Notes under the pieces: model-generated
Database searches by the model: none
Told to the model about the DNA's origin: nothing
The model's input: only the letters and a program-made list of their open reading frames with translations
Shown: positions 1 through 8,172 of the stretch, one piece after another
Layout: each line of letters starts with the position of its first letter
Numbering within the stretch: position 1 is the stretch's first letter
Position numbers and translations under genes: made by a program
DNA from: Sporisorium sorghi
Taxonomy: Eukaryota; Basidiomycota; Ustilaginomycetes; Ustilaginales; Ustilaginaceae
DNA: 48,228 nt
Direction: 5' to 3'
Assembly: GCA_023212695.1 (NCBI GenBank)
Contig: JALCCG010000161.1
Location: 1,494-49,721 of the forward strand

Positions 1-136
1 TGGCCCCTCCTTCCCTTAACCGTCCTTCCCCCCCTTTTTCTTTTTCTTTTTCTTTTTTTTTTTTTTTTTTTTTTTTTTTCTTTCTTTTTATCAAGACTTC
101 ATTTCGCCCCGTGCCCGCATTGGACACAACGGAAAA
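1..136. repeat. Pyrimidine-rich leader with 27-nt T run
   Basis: The first 80 bases are almost pure pyrimidine on the plus strand, with several TTTTTC blocks and an uninterrupted T run at 53-79. It lies directly upstream of the small secreted ORF at 137, so it is probably part of that gene's promoter or 5' leader. The run length should be treated as uncertain because homopolymers assemble poorly. Confidence 0.7.
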
Positions 137-358
137 ATGAAGTGCCACCTCGTCGTCGTCGCAGCTGCACTCTTGGCTCTGGTGGCGCAGGGTACGGTGG
201 GAGCGCCGATTCCGAAGCCGAACCCGATCGAGGACATCTATGCGAGCCAGCTGCCTGACATGGGGGTTGTCTCGCAGATCGCGGCGGGTGATTACGGCTA
301 TCCGCCGACGTTTTTTGCGGCTGGATTTGATCCGAACGACATGTCGGCGCTGCACTGA
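137..358 (+). CDS. Small secreted peptide, 73 aa
   Basis: A 73-codon ORF opening in an A-rich start context (AAAAATGA). The N-terminus has a classic signal peptide: Lys at position 2, a hydrophobic core of Val, Ala and Leu at about residues 5-18, and a likely cleavage near TVGA/APIP at residues 20-24. The mature part is only about 50 residues, acidic, rich in Pro and Gly, and has no cysteine. No domain is recognised. Small secreted proteins of this size are commonly effector candidates in smut fungi, but that role is inference from size and secretion only. The gene stands alone with a T-rich leader and no clear partner. A further exon downstream cannot be excluded, though the TGA at 356-358 gives a natural end. 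Confidence 0.6.
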   Translation: MKCHLVVVAAALLALVAQGTVGAPIPKPNPIEDIYASQLPDMGVVSQIAAGDYGYPPTFFAAGFDPNDMSALH

Positions 359-734
359 ATGCACGAGGCCTGAGCAGGCGGCCGAGCTGACCAGTCCAGC
401 AGCTGAGCTGCGGCGGCCATCAGCGACAAGGTAGAAGGCACCTGCTCGACAGTGTTTCAAATCGCAGCGCGCTCACGCTTGTGTAACGCAAGTCTTGACG
501 ATACCCGCACAATGATCCCAGGAAACGATATCCGAGACGAACTCAACAAGCAGTTCCAAGTCTGCTGCACATTCTCACACGTAGCTGTATAGCTTCACTC
601 TTGATGATGATGGTCCGAAGTGTTGTAATAGCAGTATGGTCATTGTGGAAGCGAACGCCGTTGTACTTGTAGCACAGTGCAGCCGCTCTTGCTCTTGCCT
701 TCGCTAATTTCATCTTTGCTGCTGCTGTCAAAGA
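359..734. other. Intergenic, nothing recognised
   Basis: Between the secreted peptide and the amidohydrolase relic I see only short overlapping ORFs without family resemblance. The 3' end of the relic frame runs into this region to 640 but the resemblance to amidohydrolases is lost below about 735. Confidence 0.5.
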
Positions 735-1041
735 CCTTTTCACCCTGCAACCACGTCTGCAAGATGTTAGTCTTCAAGATCGTCTGCTCCTTGTCTCCGT
801 TTCCGTGTTCCTTGAACAGATCCGTGTCGAGCACGACAAAGTCGGCGCTCTTGCCCTTTTCCAGCGTTCCGGACCAGCTTTCCGCCTTGCAGCTGTGTGC
901 AGCTCCGTACGTGGCTGCCGCCATGGCCGTCGCCAGTGGCAGCGCGAATTGCGGGGTGGTTCTGCGTGTCAACTCTGGCTCTCTCCCAGAACGCCTTGTC
1001 ACCGCCGTGTACAGGGCCTCGACCTCAACGAGACACAGCAT
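735..1041 (-). pseudogene. Amidohydrolase (YtcJ-like) C-terminal relic
   Basis: The minus-strand frame (ORF 640-1041) resembles only the C-terminal end of metal-dependent amidohydrolases of the YtcJ type. Recognisable pieces in order are ALYTAVTRR, PLATAMAAATYGAAHS, a GTLEKGKSADFVVLD segment and a final TWLQGEKVF strand. The family is normally about 500-600 residues with metal-binding histidines in the N-terminal and middle parts, and all of that is absent. A TAG codon sits immediately before the first ATG, so no upstream extension exists in this frame. The resemblance ends near 735 and the last 30 codons look random. It is best read as a truncated remnant. Expression as a short protein cannot be excluded. 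Confidence 0.65.
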
Positions 1042-1887
1042 CTACATCTTATATAGCCTTGTTAGCAACCCTCCTTCTGATAAGACGCCGAGGTCAAGGA
1101 TAGGTCTCGACGCATCATGGCAAAGGCAGCAAGCAGTGCGGTCTTGCCGCTCTTTGCGCCCTTCTCTTGTTGGCCACGTGAGGACGGGTGGCTTGTGGCC
1201 CTCCTACGTGGGTGCACCATCTCTCTCTCTGGGGAGTGGACATCGTTTAGGGCTCTCGGATAAAGAAAGGGTCCACGCTCGTCTAGAACTTCTGTGATTG
1301 CGTTGAGCTTGACACACGGCGTGTGCTGCTGTTGCTGCTGTCATACAACAAGACTCACTTGGCCGCTGCCGGTTTCGTTGCTTCTCAACCTCGCCATGGC
1401 GTCTCGCGGGCGCCAAGCGCGGCTAAATCGCTATCTCTGGAAAGGAAAGGAAAGAAAAAAAAAAAAAAAAAAACCCCCCTCGAAAATGTTACGCCGTCTA
1501 AGCTGTTGATTTTTCGCTTTTTTTTTTCGAGAAAAGTCTTCGGCAGGTGTGGCAAAGGGCAGAAAAGCTGCAGTTTTGTGTCACTCTCTGCCATCGCACA
1601 GCAGAGCAGCGCCCGACCAACGGACGAGCCAAGTGTCTCAGCACAGCCCAGCCGATCCCGTGGCAGCCTGCCCGTGCTTGGCTTTGGACCCCTTTTCAAC
1701 TGTCGCTCGCTTCATCTTCCATCTTTCTCATCCTCTACCAACCCACTCGCTCTCTCCAAGTCGTCATCATCGACATCTCTGTACAAGGCACCAAAGCTCA
1801 TCCGTCTGCAGGGCGTTCCTTGCCACCGCTCAATCACTCCCCCCCTCAACGAGACACGGCCGTATCTCCTTGACCAACCACTCAACC
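1042..1887. other. Intergenic and long 5' leader with A19C6 tract
   Basis: No gene is supported here. The plus strand carries CTG/TGC-rich stretches near 1325-1345, an A run at 1455-1473 followed directly by six Cs (1474-1479), and a C/T-rich segment from about 1690 to 1885 that is probably the 5' leader of the four-pass membrane gene. Open frames extend through it in two plus-strand frames but lack coding character. Confidence 0.5.
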
Positions 1888-3000
1888 ATGCCGGCACGAG
1901 ACCAGCAGGTGCCGGAGCTCAGCTATCTGCCAACCTATACACAGACCAGACCGCCGCCTCCATCCGGTCCGCCGCCTGCCTACGCCAATGTGATTGGCAA
2001 GGTATACCCGTACTCGTTGCGACCCGTGCTGCTCGTGACCACGTTCTGCACCCTTCTCTACCTCTTGCTCGTGGCCATCTCCAACTTGAAAGATGTGGGC
2101 CACTCGGGCAACAACAGCACCATGAACCTGTTCGACATTCTCACCGGTGCGCTCGTGATGGTGGTGGCGCTTGTCGAAGTGCTCGGCTTCGTGGGTGCGC
2201 TCAAGACCAACATCAAGCTGGCTACGCTCTACTCGAAGCTCACCGTGCCCGGGTTCGCACTGGTGATTGCATGCGAGGTGCTCAACATTGCGGGCCACTA
2301 CATGTTCAAGACACGCATCATCAACGACTGCATCTCGCGCAACACGGGTGCCGTAGCCCCCTCGCCCAACTTTGGCTGGTTCGGCCAGTCGAGCAGCAAC
2401 ACGGTCATGTCGCAGCAGGACGCCACCAACTACTGCAACAGCCAGTGGAGGTACGACTCGACGTGGGAGATCGTATGGCTCGTCGTGACTATTGTGCTCG
2501 GCGTGCCGTTTGTCATGTTCAGCTTTGCGTTTGTGCGGCAGCTGCGCGATCCGAACTCGGTGCGCGTGCGCGAGTCCAACTTCGGGTGGTGGCAGCGTCC
2601 GAGTGCGCGATACAACCAGGCGCCGTACGACCCGCAGTCGCAGGCTCAGGCGTATTCGTACCCTCCCGCTCCGTACGGCGCGGGGGCGTACGCTCCGCCG
2701 ACCGGTCCCCCGCCTGGTGCGTTTGGCGCAGATGGCCACCGCGATCTTCCGGATTATGAGCGGGGCGATGTGCAGGGCGACTTTGACGACGACCGCAAGA
2801 GTCCTGTCACTAGCCCCACGTCGTATGGGTACAGCGGGGCCGGTGGTCGTCCGAGCACCAGCAGAGACCGTGACGAGAGGCAGAACGATGCGGCTAAGGA
2901 TTCGCAGGTGACCATCCGACTCGATGATGATGACGCCGCTGATACCAAGAGCAAGGCGTTTGGTCGCGACTCGAGTGACGATGATGCGCCGAGGATCTAG
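1888..3000 (+). CDS. Four-pass membrane protein with long charged tail, 370 aa
   Basis: I chose the ATG at 1888 because it opens directly before hydrophilic sequence typical of a real N-terminus; the open frame upstream is low-complexity leader. Four hydrophobic segments lie at about residues 45-67, 83-105, 118-138 and 193-217. The loop between segments 3 and 4 contains two cysteines (about 148 and 183) that could pair outside the membrane. The tail from about residue 218 is cytosolic in style: Pro/Tyr/Ala/Gln rich, then Asp/Ser/Arg rich, ending in an acidic DSSDDDAPRI. The topology is like fungal SUR7/PalI or MARVEL proteins, but I recognise no signature motif, so the family is unassigned. 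A second, unrelated-looking four-pass protein lies at 15550-16383. Single exon. Confidence 0.85.
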   Translation: MPARDQQVPELSYLPTYTQTRPPPPSGPPPAYANVIGKVYPYSLRPVLLVTTFCTLLYLLLVAISNLKDVGHSGNNSTMNLFDILTGALVMVVALVEVLGFVGALKTNIKLATLYSKLTVPGFALVIACEVLNIAGHYMFKTRIINDCISRNTGAVAPSPNFGWFGQSSSNTVMSQQDATNYCNSQWRYDSTWEIVWLVVTIVLGVPFVMFSFAFVRQLRDPNSVRVRESNFGWWQRPSARYNQAPYDPQSQAQAYSYPPAPYGAGAYAPPTGPPPGAFGADGHRDLPDYERGDVQGDFDDDRKSPVTSPTSYGYSGAGGRPSTSRDRDERQNDAAKDSQVTIRLDDDDAADTKSKAFGRDSSDDDAPRI

Positions 3001-3457
3001 GGCCCGTTTAGCGGCAGTGGACTGTAGGACCATGACTTTTTTTTTTTCTATTGGCTTTCGTTCGAGGCTCCTTCGTGTCAGTCTGTATTGTGCTTGTTTA
3101 TCTTTTGTAACCGATTCTCGCATCTGTTTATCGCAAACATAGTGTCTTCGTATAAGCTCGACCATCTGGACTAGAGTGTGCTGTAGACGGTGTCGATGTG
3201 GCTGTTTGTTGGGTTTGAGGCGGTCGTCGGTCACACGGGACGAGCTTGTAGCGGCCGCAGACAGGCGGAGGGAAAAAGCGGAAATGCAGCTCGTTTCTGT
3301 CGGAGAAATTTGGCGCACGAGCGTTTTCTGCTCCTAGTCACAAGGTCGGAGATTTGGTAAGACAGACACCCTGACTTGATTCAACCACCTCTTTCCCTTC
3401 GACTCAGCTCGACGTCGACATTGAACACCCATACCAGCCACCCATCGCAACCGGTCG
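3001..3457. other. Intergenic, 3' end and promoter
   Basis: Holds the 3' untranslated region of the four-pass gene (T run at 3037-3047) and the promoter of PDX3. No ORF with coding character and no clear regulatory motif is visible. Confidence 0.5.
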
Positions 3458-4330
3458 ATGCTGTCTACAGCCACTAGAGCCGTCCGACCTCGACTCTTTT
3501 CGCTTACTAGCCTCGCTGCTATCCGCTTCATTTCTCAAACCGCTTCTGTCTACAACCCTGCATCGACAGCCATCAAGATGGACGCCAACGTGCACGGCGA
3601 TGCGAGCAAGACGGCGATCACGTCGCACAACCAGTACCGCACCAGCGGGCTCGAGCGGGACGAGCTGTCCCCGAGCCCAATCGTGCAATTCAACGCGTGG
3701 TTCAAGCATGCCAACGCACACGGTGTGCCGGAGCCGGAAGCCATGACGATCTCGACGGTGGCTGTGGAGAATGGGATTGCGCGGCCGTCGTCGCGCGTGG
3801 TGCTGCTCAAGCAGGTCGACGAGCGTGGATTTCTATTCTTCTCGAACTACACTTCGCGCAAAGGGAGGGAGTTGCAGGCGAACCCGTATGCGTCGCTCGC
3901 GTTCTACTGGAAGGAGCTCTCGCGCTCGGTGCGCGTGTGTGGGCGCGTGGAGAAGCTAAGCGCGGACGAGAGCAAGGCGTACTACGACTCGCGCCCGCTA
4001 GGCAGCCGCATCGGCGCCTGGGCCAGCCCCCAGTCCTCCACCATCGCATCGAGGCACGAGCTCGAGGCCAAAGTCCATGCGGTGGAAGACAAGTTCGGCG
4101 TCCCCGGCGCAGCAGGTCTGGACGAGACCAAGAAGTGGGAAGGCGACGAAAAGGCCGTGGACGTGCCCCTGCCCGAGTCCTGGGGCGGATACAGGATCGT
4201 ACCGGACGAAGTCGAGTTCTGGTGCGGTAGACCCAACAGACTGCATGACAGGTTTAGATATACCAGGAGCATCGAGAGCAAGGTTGCCGCCACCGAGGAC
4301 GCGTGGACCATCGACCGGCTTGCTCCATAA
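3458..4330 (+). CDS. PDX3: Pyridoxamine 5'-phosphate oxidase
   Basis: FMN-dependent oxidase that converts pyridoxine or pyridoxamine 5'-phosphate to pyridoxal 5'-phosphate, the last step of the vitamin B6 salvage route. The 290-residue product carries the family core: SSRVVLLKQVDERGFLFFSN with the following SRKG (FMN site), FYWKELSRSVRVCG, then SRIGAWASPQS, and the C-terminal RPNRLHDR signature. The residue before this signature is Cys in EFWCG where many family members have Gln. Residues 1-40 form an Arg/Ser/Ala/Leu-rich leader that resembles a mitochondrial presequence, and Met41 (base 3578) starts the conserved cytosolic-type protein in a better start context than the first ATG. Two products are therefore possible. 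Single exon; convergent with DAP1, 110 bp apart. Confidence 0.93.
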   Translation: MLSTATRAVRPRLFSLTSLAAIRFISQTASVYNPASTAIKMDANVHGDASKTAITSHNQYRTSGLERDELSPSPIVQFNAWFKHANAHGVPEPEAMTISTVAVENGIARPSSRVVLLKQVDERGFLFFSNYTSRKGRELQANPYASLAFYWKELSRSVRVCGRVEKLSADESKAYYDSRPLGSRIGAWASPQSSTIASRHELEAKVHAVEDKFGVPGAAGLDETKKWEGDEKAVDVPLPESWGGYRIVPDEVEFWCGRPNRLHDRFRYTRSIESKVAATEDAWTIDRLAP

Positions 4331-4440
4331 ACGCATCTTAAAAGCAATGCTCATCCACACCACAGCCAGCCAGCTGCGAAAGCAGGATGAGAGTTTTTGA
4401 TCTGCCTTTCGATTCTTGCACTCGAGTTCACTGAGATGCT

Positions 4441-5054
4441 CTACGATTGCGCTACCTTGCCGACAATGTTGTAGCGCTTGGTGTAGTATGCGTGCTGTTC
4501 GGTGCCCAGATCATGAATGATGAAAAGTCAGTGTCGTCTGTACCTTTCGATTGTCGCTGCAGAGCCAAGCCGTGACTCACCCAGTCATTGAGAACCTTGA
4601 GCTGCTTGTCGTCGAGCGTGCTGTAGTCCGAAACGGCATCTTCGGGTTTGAGCGACGACATGCCGAGTCCGCGCGAGCCGTCCTTGCCCGCGAAAATGTG
4701 GTAGCCTTTGCCGGGAGCTGCGCGATGCCAAACGTGCCAGGAGAGAAGAAAGTGACAATTGTCAGCAAAGCCGATCATTTCGAAACAAAAGCTGAGGATG
4801 AGATTGCCAACGTACCGTACATCTCGCGCTTGGGCGAGACGTCAAAGATGTCGCCCTTGACAGCCACATAGACAGGCTTGGACTCGTCCGAGCCGTCATA
4901 CTGCTTGAGCTCCTCGACCGAGATCGGGTCGTCTTTGGGAGGGCTATCGATTCCATGACGAACGAGAGACAGGGTCAGCCATGTTTCCGGAGCCAGATTC
5001 GAAAGGATAGCGACGAGCGACCTACTGGGTGGGCTTGGTGGTTGGCTCCATCAT
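4441..5054 (-). CDS. DAP1: Cytochrome b5-like heme-binding protein (MAPR/DAP1)
   Basis: Four exons on the minus strand: 5054-5026, 4943-4816, 4717-4581 and 4494-4441, giving 115 residues. All three introns (82, 98 and 86 nt) start with GT, end with AG and keep frame; the first two have a CTGAC branch-like site. The product matches the membrane-associated progesterone receptor family: VYVAVKGDIFDVSP, then GKGYHIFAGKDGSRGLG with the Tyr that ligates heme in this family, and a C-terminal YNIVGKV. Family members bind heme and support cytochrome P450 enzymes such as Erg11 in sterol synthesis. The first exon encodes only about nine residues, so no N-terminal membrane anchor is predicted from this start, unlike many relatives. 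Divergent from RBG1. Confidence 0.87.
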
Positions 5055-5439
5055 CTTGTTTGCGTGCAATGTAGTTGTCGAAGACGGTGATGGTGGCGAG
5101 CATGAAAGCGAGCTAGACAAGGGTTCTTGAGCGTTTCAAGGTGGCTGGCTGATGCGCTGCCTTGAAAGCTGCGCGGAATTTCCCCGGATTGTGAATTGCG
5201 CAAGATTGAACAGCCATGGCGAAATTTTGGGCAGTGTTAGGCTCGCTCGTGTGACATGCGCCCAAAAATCCGCAGCGTGGGCAAAAGCGCAGCTGCAACG
5301 TCACTTTACATTTTTCGCTTCTTCTAGAAAATTTGTCGTGCGGAAATGTGATCGCAATTTTATTTTATTTTTTTGTTCAAGAAGCTCAGGTATCTTGCTT
5401 TCTCACTACTTCCTTCTCTTCCTCCTCATCAAGCACCTC

Positions 5440-5478
<39 letters not shown>

Positions 5479-5666
5479 CATCGCCATCACCTTCTGCTTG
5501 CTATCACCCTAACAGCATCAACAATCACCAGCAGCACTCGCATATACCAAGCCTCCGTTCGGACGCATTCCACATCGAGGCACACCTGCCATAGCCGAAA
5601 CCGCATCTCACATCTCTACACATCGACAACGCCGCCGGAGACGAATCCGCGCAACCCTCAACGACC
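5055..5666. other. Divergent promoter region DAP1/RBG1
   Basis: 612 bp shared by two divergent genes. It contains a T-rich stretch near 5355-5375, the AGC repeat at 5441-5476 and a C/A-rich leader before RBG1 that includes CTAAC..CAG sequence near 5510-5530, which could be the 3' part of a leader intron. A plus-strand frame open from 5152 to 5670 has no coding character apart from the glutamine run that the repeat would encode. Confidence 0.55.
5441..5476 (+). repeat. (AGC)12 microsatellite
   Basis: Twelve perfect AGC units, placed about 190 bp upstream of the RBG1 start in its probable 5' leader. Trinucleotide runs of this kind vary between strains. Confidence 0.9.
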
Positions 5667-6773
5667 ATGACGACGGTGCAAAAGATCAAGGAGATCGAGG
5701 ATGAGATGAACAAGACCCAGAAGAACAAGGCGACGTCGTACCACTTGGGTCAGCTGCGTGCCAAGCTGGCCAAGTTGAAGCGCGAGCTCATCACCCCATC
5801 GGGTGGAGGAGGCGGAGGGCCGGGGATTGGGTTCGATGTGGCCAAGACGGGTGTCGCATCTGTTGGGTTTGTTGGCTTCCCATCGGTGGGCAAGTCGACG
5901 TTGATGTCCGGGTTGACGGGGACGGCGTCCGAGGCGGCGGCGTACGAGTTTACCACGTTGACGTCTGTGCCGGGCACGATGAAGGTGCACGGTGCGCCGA
6001 TTCAGATCATCGATTTGCCGGGTATCATCGAGGGTGCTAAAGATGGTAAAGGTCGTGGTAGGCAAGTCATTGCGGTGGCGCGAACGTGCAACTTGATCTT
6101 CATCGTCCTCGACGTCGGCAAGCCACTCAAGGATAAGGCGATCATCGAAAACGAACTCGAAGGCTTCGGCATTCGTCTCAACAAGAAACCGCCTAACATC
6201 GTCGTCCGTAAAAAGGAAAAGGGCGGCATTGCCATCACCAACACTGTTCCGCTTACAAAACTCGACCACGACGAAGTCAAGGCCGTGCTGAGCGAGTACC
6301 GCATCAGCAACGCAGACGTCTCGTTCCGCCAGGACGCCAACGTCGAGGAGCTCATCGACGTCATCGAGGGCAACCGCATCTACGTGCCTGCCATCTACGT
6401 GCTCAACAAGATCGACTCGATCAGCATCGAGGAGCTCGATTTGTTGTACAAGATCCCAAACTCGGTGCCGATCTCGTCGCAGCACTGGTGGAATGTCGAT
6501 GACGAGCTGGTCGAGAAGATGTGGCAGGAGCTGTCGCTCGTGCGAATTTACACGAAGCCAAGAAAGGCAGCGCCTGACTACTCGTCACCCGTGGTGTTGA
6601 AGACAGGCAGGTGCACCGTCGAGGATTTTTGCAACGCCATCCACAAGGACATCATCAAGCAGTTCAAGTTTGCCATGGTTTGGGGCAAGAGCGCAAAGCA
6701 TCCTCGTGGCCAGAGAACCGGCGCCGACCATGTTTTGGAGGATGAGGACTGTGTGACGATCTTCAAGCGTTGA
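5667..6773 (+). CDS. RBG1: Developmentally regulated GTP-binding protein (DRG1/RBG1)
   Basis: A 368-residue Obg-class GTPase of the DRG family, known to associate with translating ribosomes together with a DFRP partner (Tma46 in yeast). Visible elements in order: N-terminal helix-turn-helix with [10 protein letters not shown]1 loop GFPSVGKS at residues 70-77; switch I with TTLTSVPG; G3 DLPG at 116-119 followed by [15 protein letters not shown]; the S5D2L-type insertion; G4 NKID near residue 247; and a C-terminal TGS domain ending in [15 protein letters not shown]. Length and motifs match the family closely and the ORF is uninterrupted. The start is the only Met compatible with the conserved N-terminus. 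No intron in the coding part. Confidence 0.97.
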   Translation: MTTVQKIKEIEDEMNKTQKNKATSYHLGQLRAKLAKLKRELITPSGGGGGGPGIGFDVAKTGVASVGFVGFPSVGKSTLMSGLTGTASEAAAYEFTTLTSVPGTMKVHGAPIQIIDLPGIIEGAKDGKGRGRQVIAVARTCNLIFIVLDVGKPLKDKAIIENELEGFGIRLNKKPPNIVVRKKEKGGIAITNTVPLTKLDHDEVKAVLSEYRISNADVSFRQDANVEELIDVIEGNRIYVPAIYVLNKIDSISIEELDLLYKIPNSVPISSQHWWNVDDELVEKMWQELSLVRIYTKPRKAAPDYSSPVVLKTGRCTVEDFCNAIHKDIIKQFKFAMVWGKSAKHPRGQRTGADHVLEDEDCVTIFKR

Positions 6774-7280
6774 GGCCATCTAATGCGAATCCTCAGTCCA
6801 AAGTCGTGCCTTCTGTGTCTTGGTCACTCGTTCAAGTGCTGAACTGGCTGTTCATGGTGTGGCTTTGCTCGAAATGTCATGCAATACGTTGTCTTTGGAC
6901 CTGTGAATGCTCCTTCTCGTCCTTGACGTTCGCTTGAGATGGGCGCGAGCGTATGAGCTGCTGGCAGTACCAGCTGAACCGTGGACTGGCCACTCTGCCT
7001 CCGCCCAGCGAGTCATCTGCAGATGCCGTGAAAGGGCGGTGGCTGCCCGGGCCTCGCAGGATTTTCCTTCCTGCCTAGACTCTCGTATGAAGCACAAAGG
7101 TGATCTGGCGTAGAGGTGAAATGAATGTGGTGCATCTCGACACCAAGAAATGAGACTACGAAGATGACCCCGTGCGGTGCTGTCAATCACAAAAGACAGT
7201 GCTGCACCACTCTTGGCAACACGACTCTGATCACACTCGTAGCTGCCACGATTCCATTGATTGCTACCACAATACATCTC
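6774..7280. other. Intergenic, nothing recognised
   Basis: Between the RBG1 stop and the aldo/keto reductase remnant, which are convergent. Short ORFs on both strands lack coding character. No repeat or RNA gene is apparent. Confidence 0.5.
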
Positions 7281-8046
7281 TTAGAAAGCGACGCTGCTCA
7301 TCATGGCCTCGGCGTACCTCGTGCCCGAAACCTTGAAGCTGTTGGCCACGCCATCGATCTCGTCCAGCTCAGCCTTGGAGAGCTGGATGTGGGCGGCGTT
7401 GTTGTTCTGCTCGAGGTACTTTTCCTTCTTCGTGCCGGGGAATCGGGATGATGATGGGCGACTTTGCGAGCACCCACGCCAGAGCGATCTGACCCGCCGT
7501 TGCGCCCTTCTTATCCGCGATCTTTTGAATATCGTTGACGAGTTCGAGGTTCTTGGCCAAGTTGTCGCCCTGGAAGCGCGGGTTGAACCTGCGGAAGTCG
7601 CCTTCTTCGGAATCGTCTACGGACTTGTACTGGCCTGTGAGGAAGCCTCTTCCCAACGGACTGTAGGCTACTAGCGCGGTGCCGTTGCGCGTGGCCCAGT
7701 CGAGGATGCCATTCGTCAGCACCTCTGGGGTCCATGGAAACGAGATTTCGATCTGGATCGCGTCGATGTGCACCACCTTCTGCGCGGCCTCCAACTGCTG
7801 CAGATTGTACTCGGACACGCCGATGTAGCGCATCTTGCCCTGCTCCTTGAGCTCCTTCATCGCCGCCACGGTCTCGGTCACGTCCACCTTGGGATCAGGA
7901 CGATGGGCGTAGAACAGGTCGATCTGCTCAACCCCCAGCCGGCGCACCGAGTCGTTGCATGCCTGGTGGCACCACGCGCGCGAGCCAACCATGAACCGCT
8001 CGCCCTTAGCGTCGACGCGGTTCACGAGATCGGAAAAGGAGTTGAA
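7281..8046 (-). pseudogene. Aldo/keto reductase, 5'-truncated and frameshifted
   Basis: The minus-strand frame gives a clear aldo/keto reductase of the fungal YakC-like group: RRLGVEQIDLFYAHRPDP, MRYIGVSEYN, YSPLGRGFLTGQY, GQIALAWVLAKSPIIIPIP. At a run of four bases (7438-7441, GGGG on plus) the frame shifts; one base fewer restores the expected GTKKEKYLEQN, SKAELDEID and a natural C-terminus EAMMSSVAF with TAA at 7281-7283. The N-terminal third, with the first barrel strands and the catalytic Asp and Tyr, is missing: resemblance begins near base 8046, and no ATG or homologous sequence occurs before the neighbouring gene's stop at 8173. The frame that is open has no ATG start. So it is most likely a pseudogene, although the single-base shift alone could be an assembly error. 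Confidence 0.8.
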
Positions 8047-8172
8047 GTAAAGCTGTGCATGTCTGAACGAGGAGGTTAAGGGTGTAAAAAACGATTCATT
8101 AAGTCTACTGACGACGGGATGAACAAGGGTCCCACCTCGAAGATGAAGATCCCAAGCTTGAGGGAGGGAAAA

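Noticed and set aside
677..1297. 206-codon plus-strand frame with hydrophobic start
   Set aside because: It overlaps the amidohydrolase relic antisense, begins at GTG and has no recognisable feature beyond a Leu-rich start.
1882..3318. 478-codon minus-strand open frame
   Set aside because: Antisense to the four-pass membrane gene with Arg/His-rich random composition.
5027..5104. Alternative DAP1 first exon starting MLATITVF
   Set aside because: Its frame reaches the splice donor in a phase that cannot join the heme-binding exon at 4943 without a shift; the ATG at 5054 does.
5152..5670. Plus-strand frame with a glutamine run before RBG1
   Set aside because: Only the AGC repeat gives it apparent content. 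No conserved segment, and it overlaps the RBG1 start codon out of frame.
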